A stretch of 5,237 nucleotides of DNA from an uncultured Clostridia bacterium (GTDB taxonomy: Bacteria; Bacillota; Clostridia; Monoglobales; Monoglobaceae), in assembly GCA_945878965.1 (NCBI GenBank), contig CAMCUJ010000117.1, positions 1 through 5,237 on the forward strand, read 5' to 3'. A model generated the notes under the pieces. That model worked only from the letters and a program-made list of their open reading frames with translations. It had not been told where the DNA came from and did no database searches. Both the position numbers and the translations under genes were made by a program. Below are positions 5,216 through 5,237 of the stretch, piece by piece (within the stretch, counting starts at the first letter, position 1; every line of letters starts with the position of its first letter).

Positions 5216-5237
5216 TTTTGCAAACTTTTTTCATTTT

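Overview
The window is AT-rich, with strong AGGAG-type Shine-Dalgarno sites and A/T-ending codons. Its gene families (a VanW/YoaR-like peptidoglycan-binding protein, a chemoreceptor with clostridial-style cytoplasmic sequence, and CheW) fit a low-GC Firmicute. A motile, flagellated gut-type Clostridia member, probably Lachnospiraceae, is my best guess; this rests on sequence style and not on a database match.

Layout, left to right. (1) 1-781, minus strand: the N-terminal 260 residues of a membrane-anchored, cell-wall-facing VanW/PG_binding_4-type protein that runs off the left edge. (2) 782-1072: a divergent AT-rich intergenic region with a reasonable promoter for the leftward gene, a compact palindrome in that gene's leader, and only weak promoter candidates for the rightward gene. 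(3) 1073-1849, plus strand: a secreted all-helical-looking protein of 258 aa made of two diverged copies of one roughly 70-residue module. (4) 1850-2041: a convergent gene end holding two intrinsic-terminator hairpins that look usable from both strands, plus a duplicated stem arm that allows alternative pairing. (5) 2042-4717, minus: an 891-aa methyl-accepting chemotaxis protein. (6) 4747-5202, minus: a 151-aa CheW-like coupling protein, 29 bp upstream of the receptor gene and almost certainly co-transcribed with it.

The cheW-receptor pair is the functional core. The receptor has a Cache-type extracellular sensor, two transmembrane helices, HAMP plus a second HAMP-like unit, and a standard kinase-control hairpin. 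It then carries an unusual cytoplasmic extension of about 240 residues: an extremely acidic, probably disordered stretch of about 190 residues ending in a short lysine-rich patch. The partner CheW has lost the conserved arginine of the 'NLRG' motif. A divergent CheW beside a receptor with a polyampholytic tail suggests a specialised signalling pair, which is inference. No mobile element, CRISPR array, tRNA or rRNA was seen.

Three starts are best placed downstream of the longest open frame (at 1073, 4717 and 5202), because only these sit at proper distance from a ribosome binding site.
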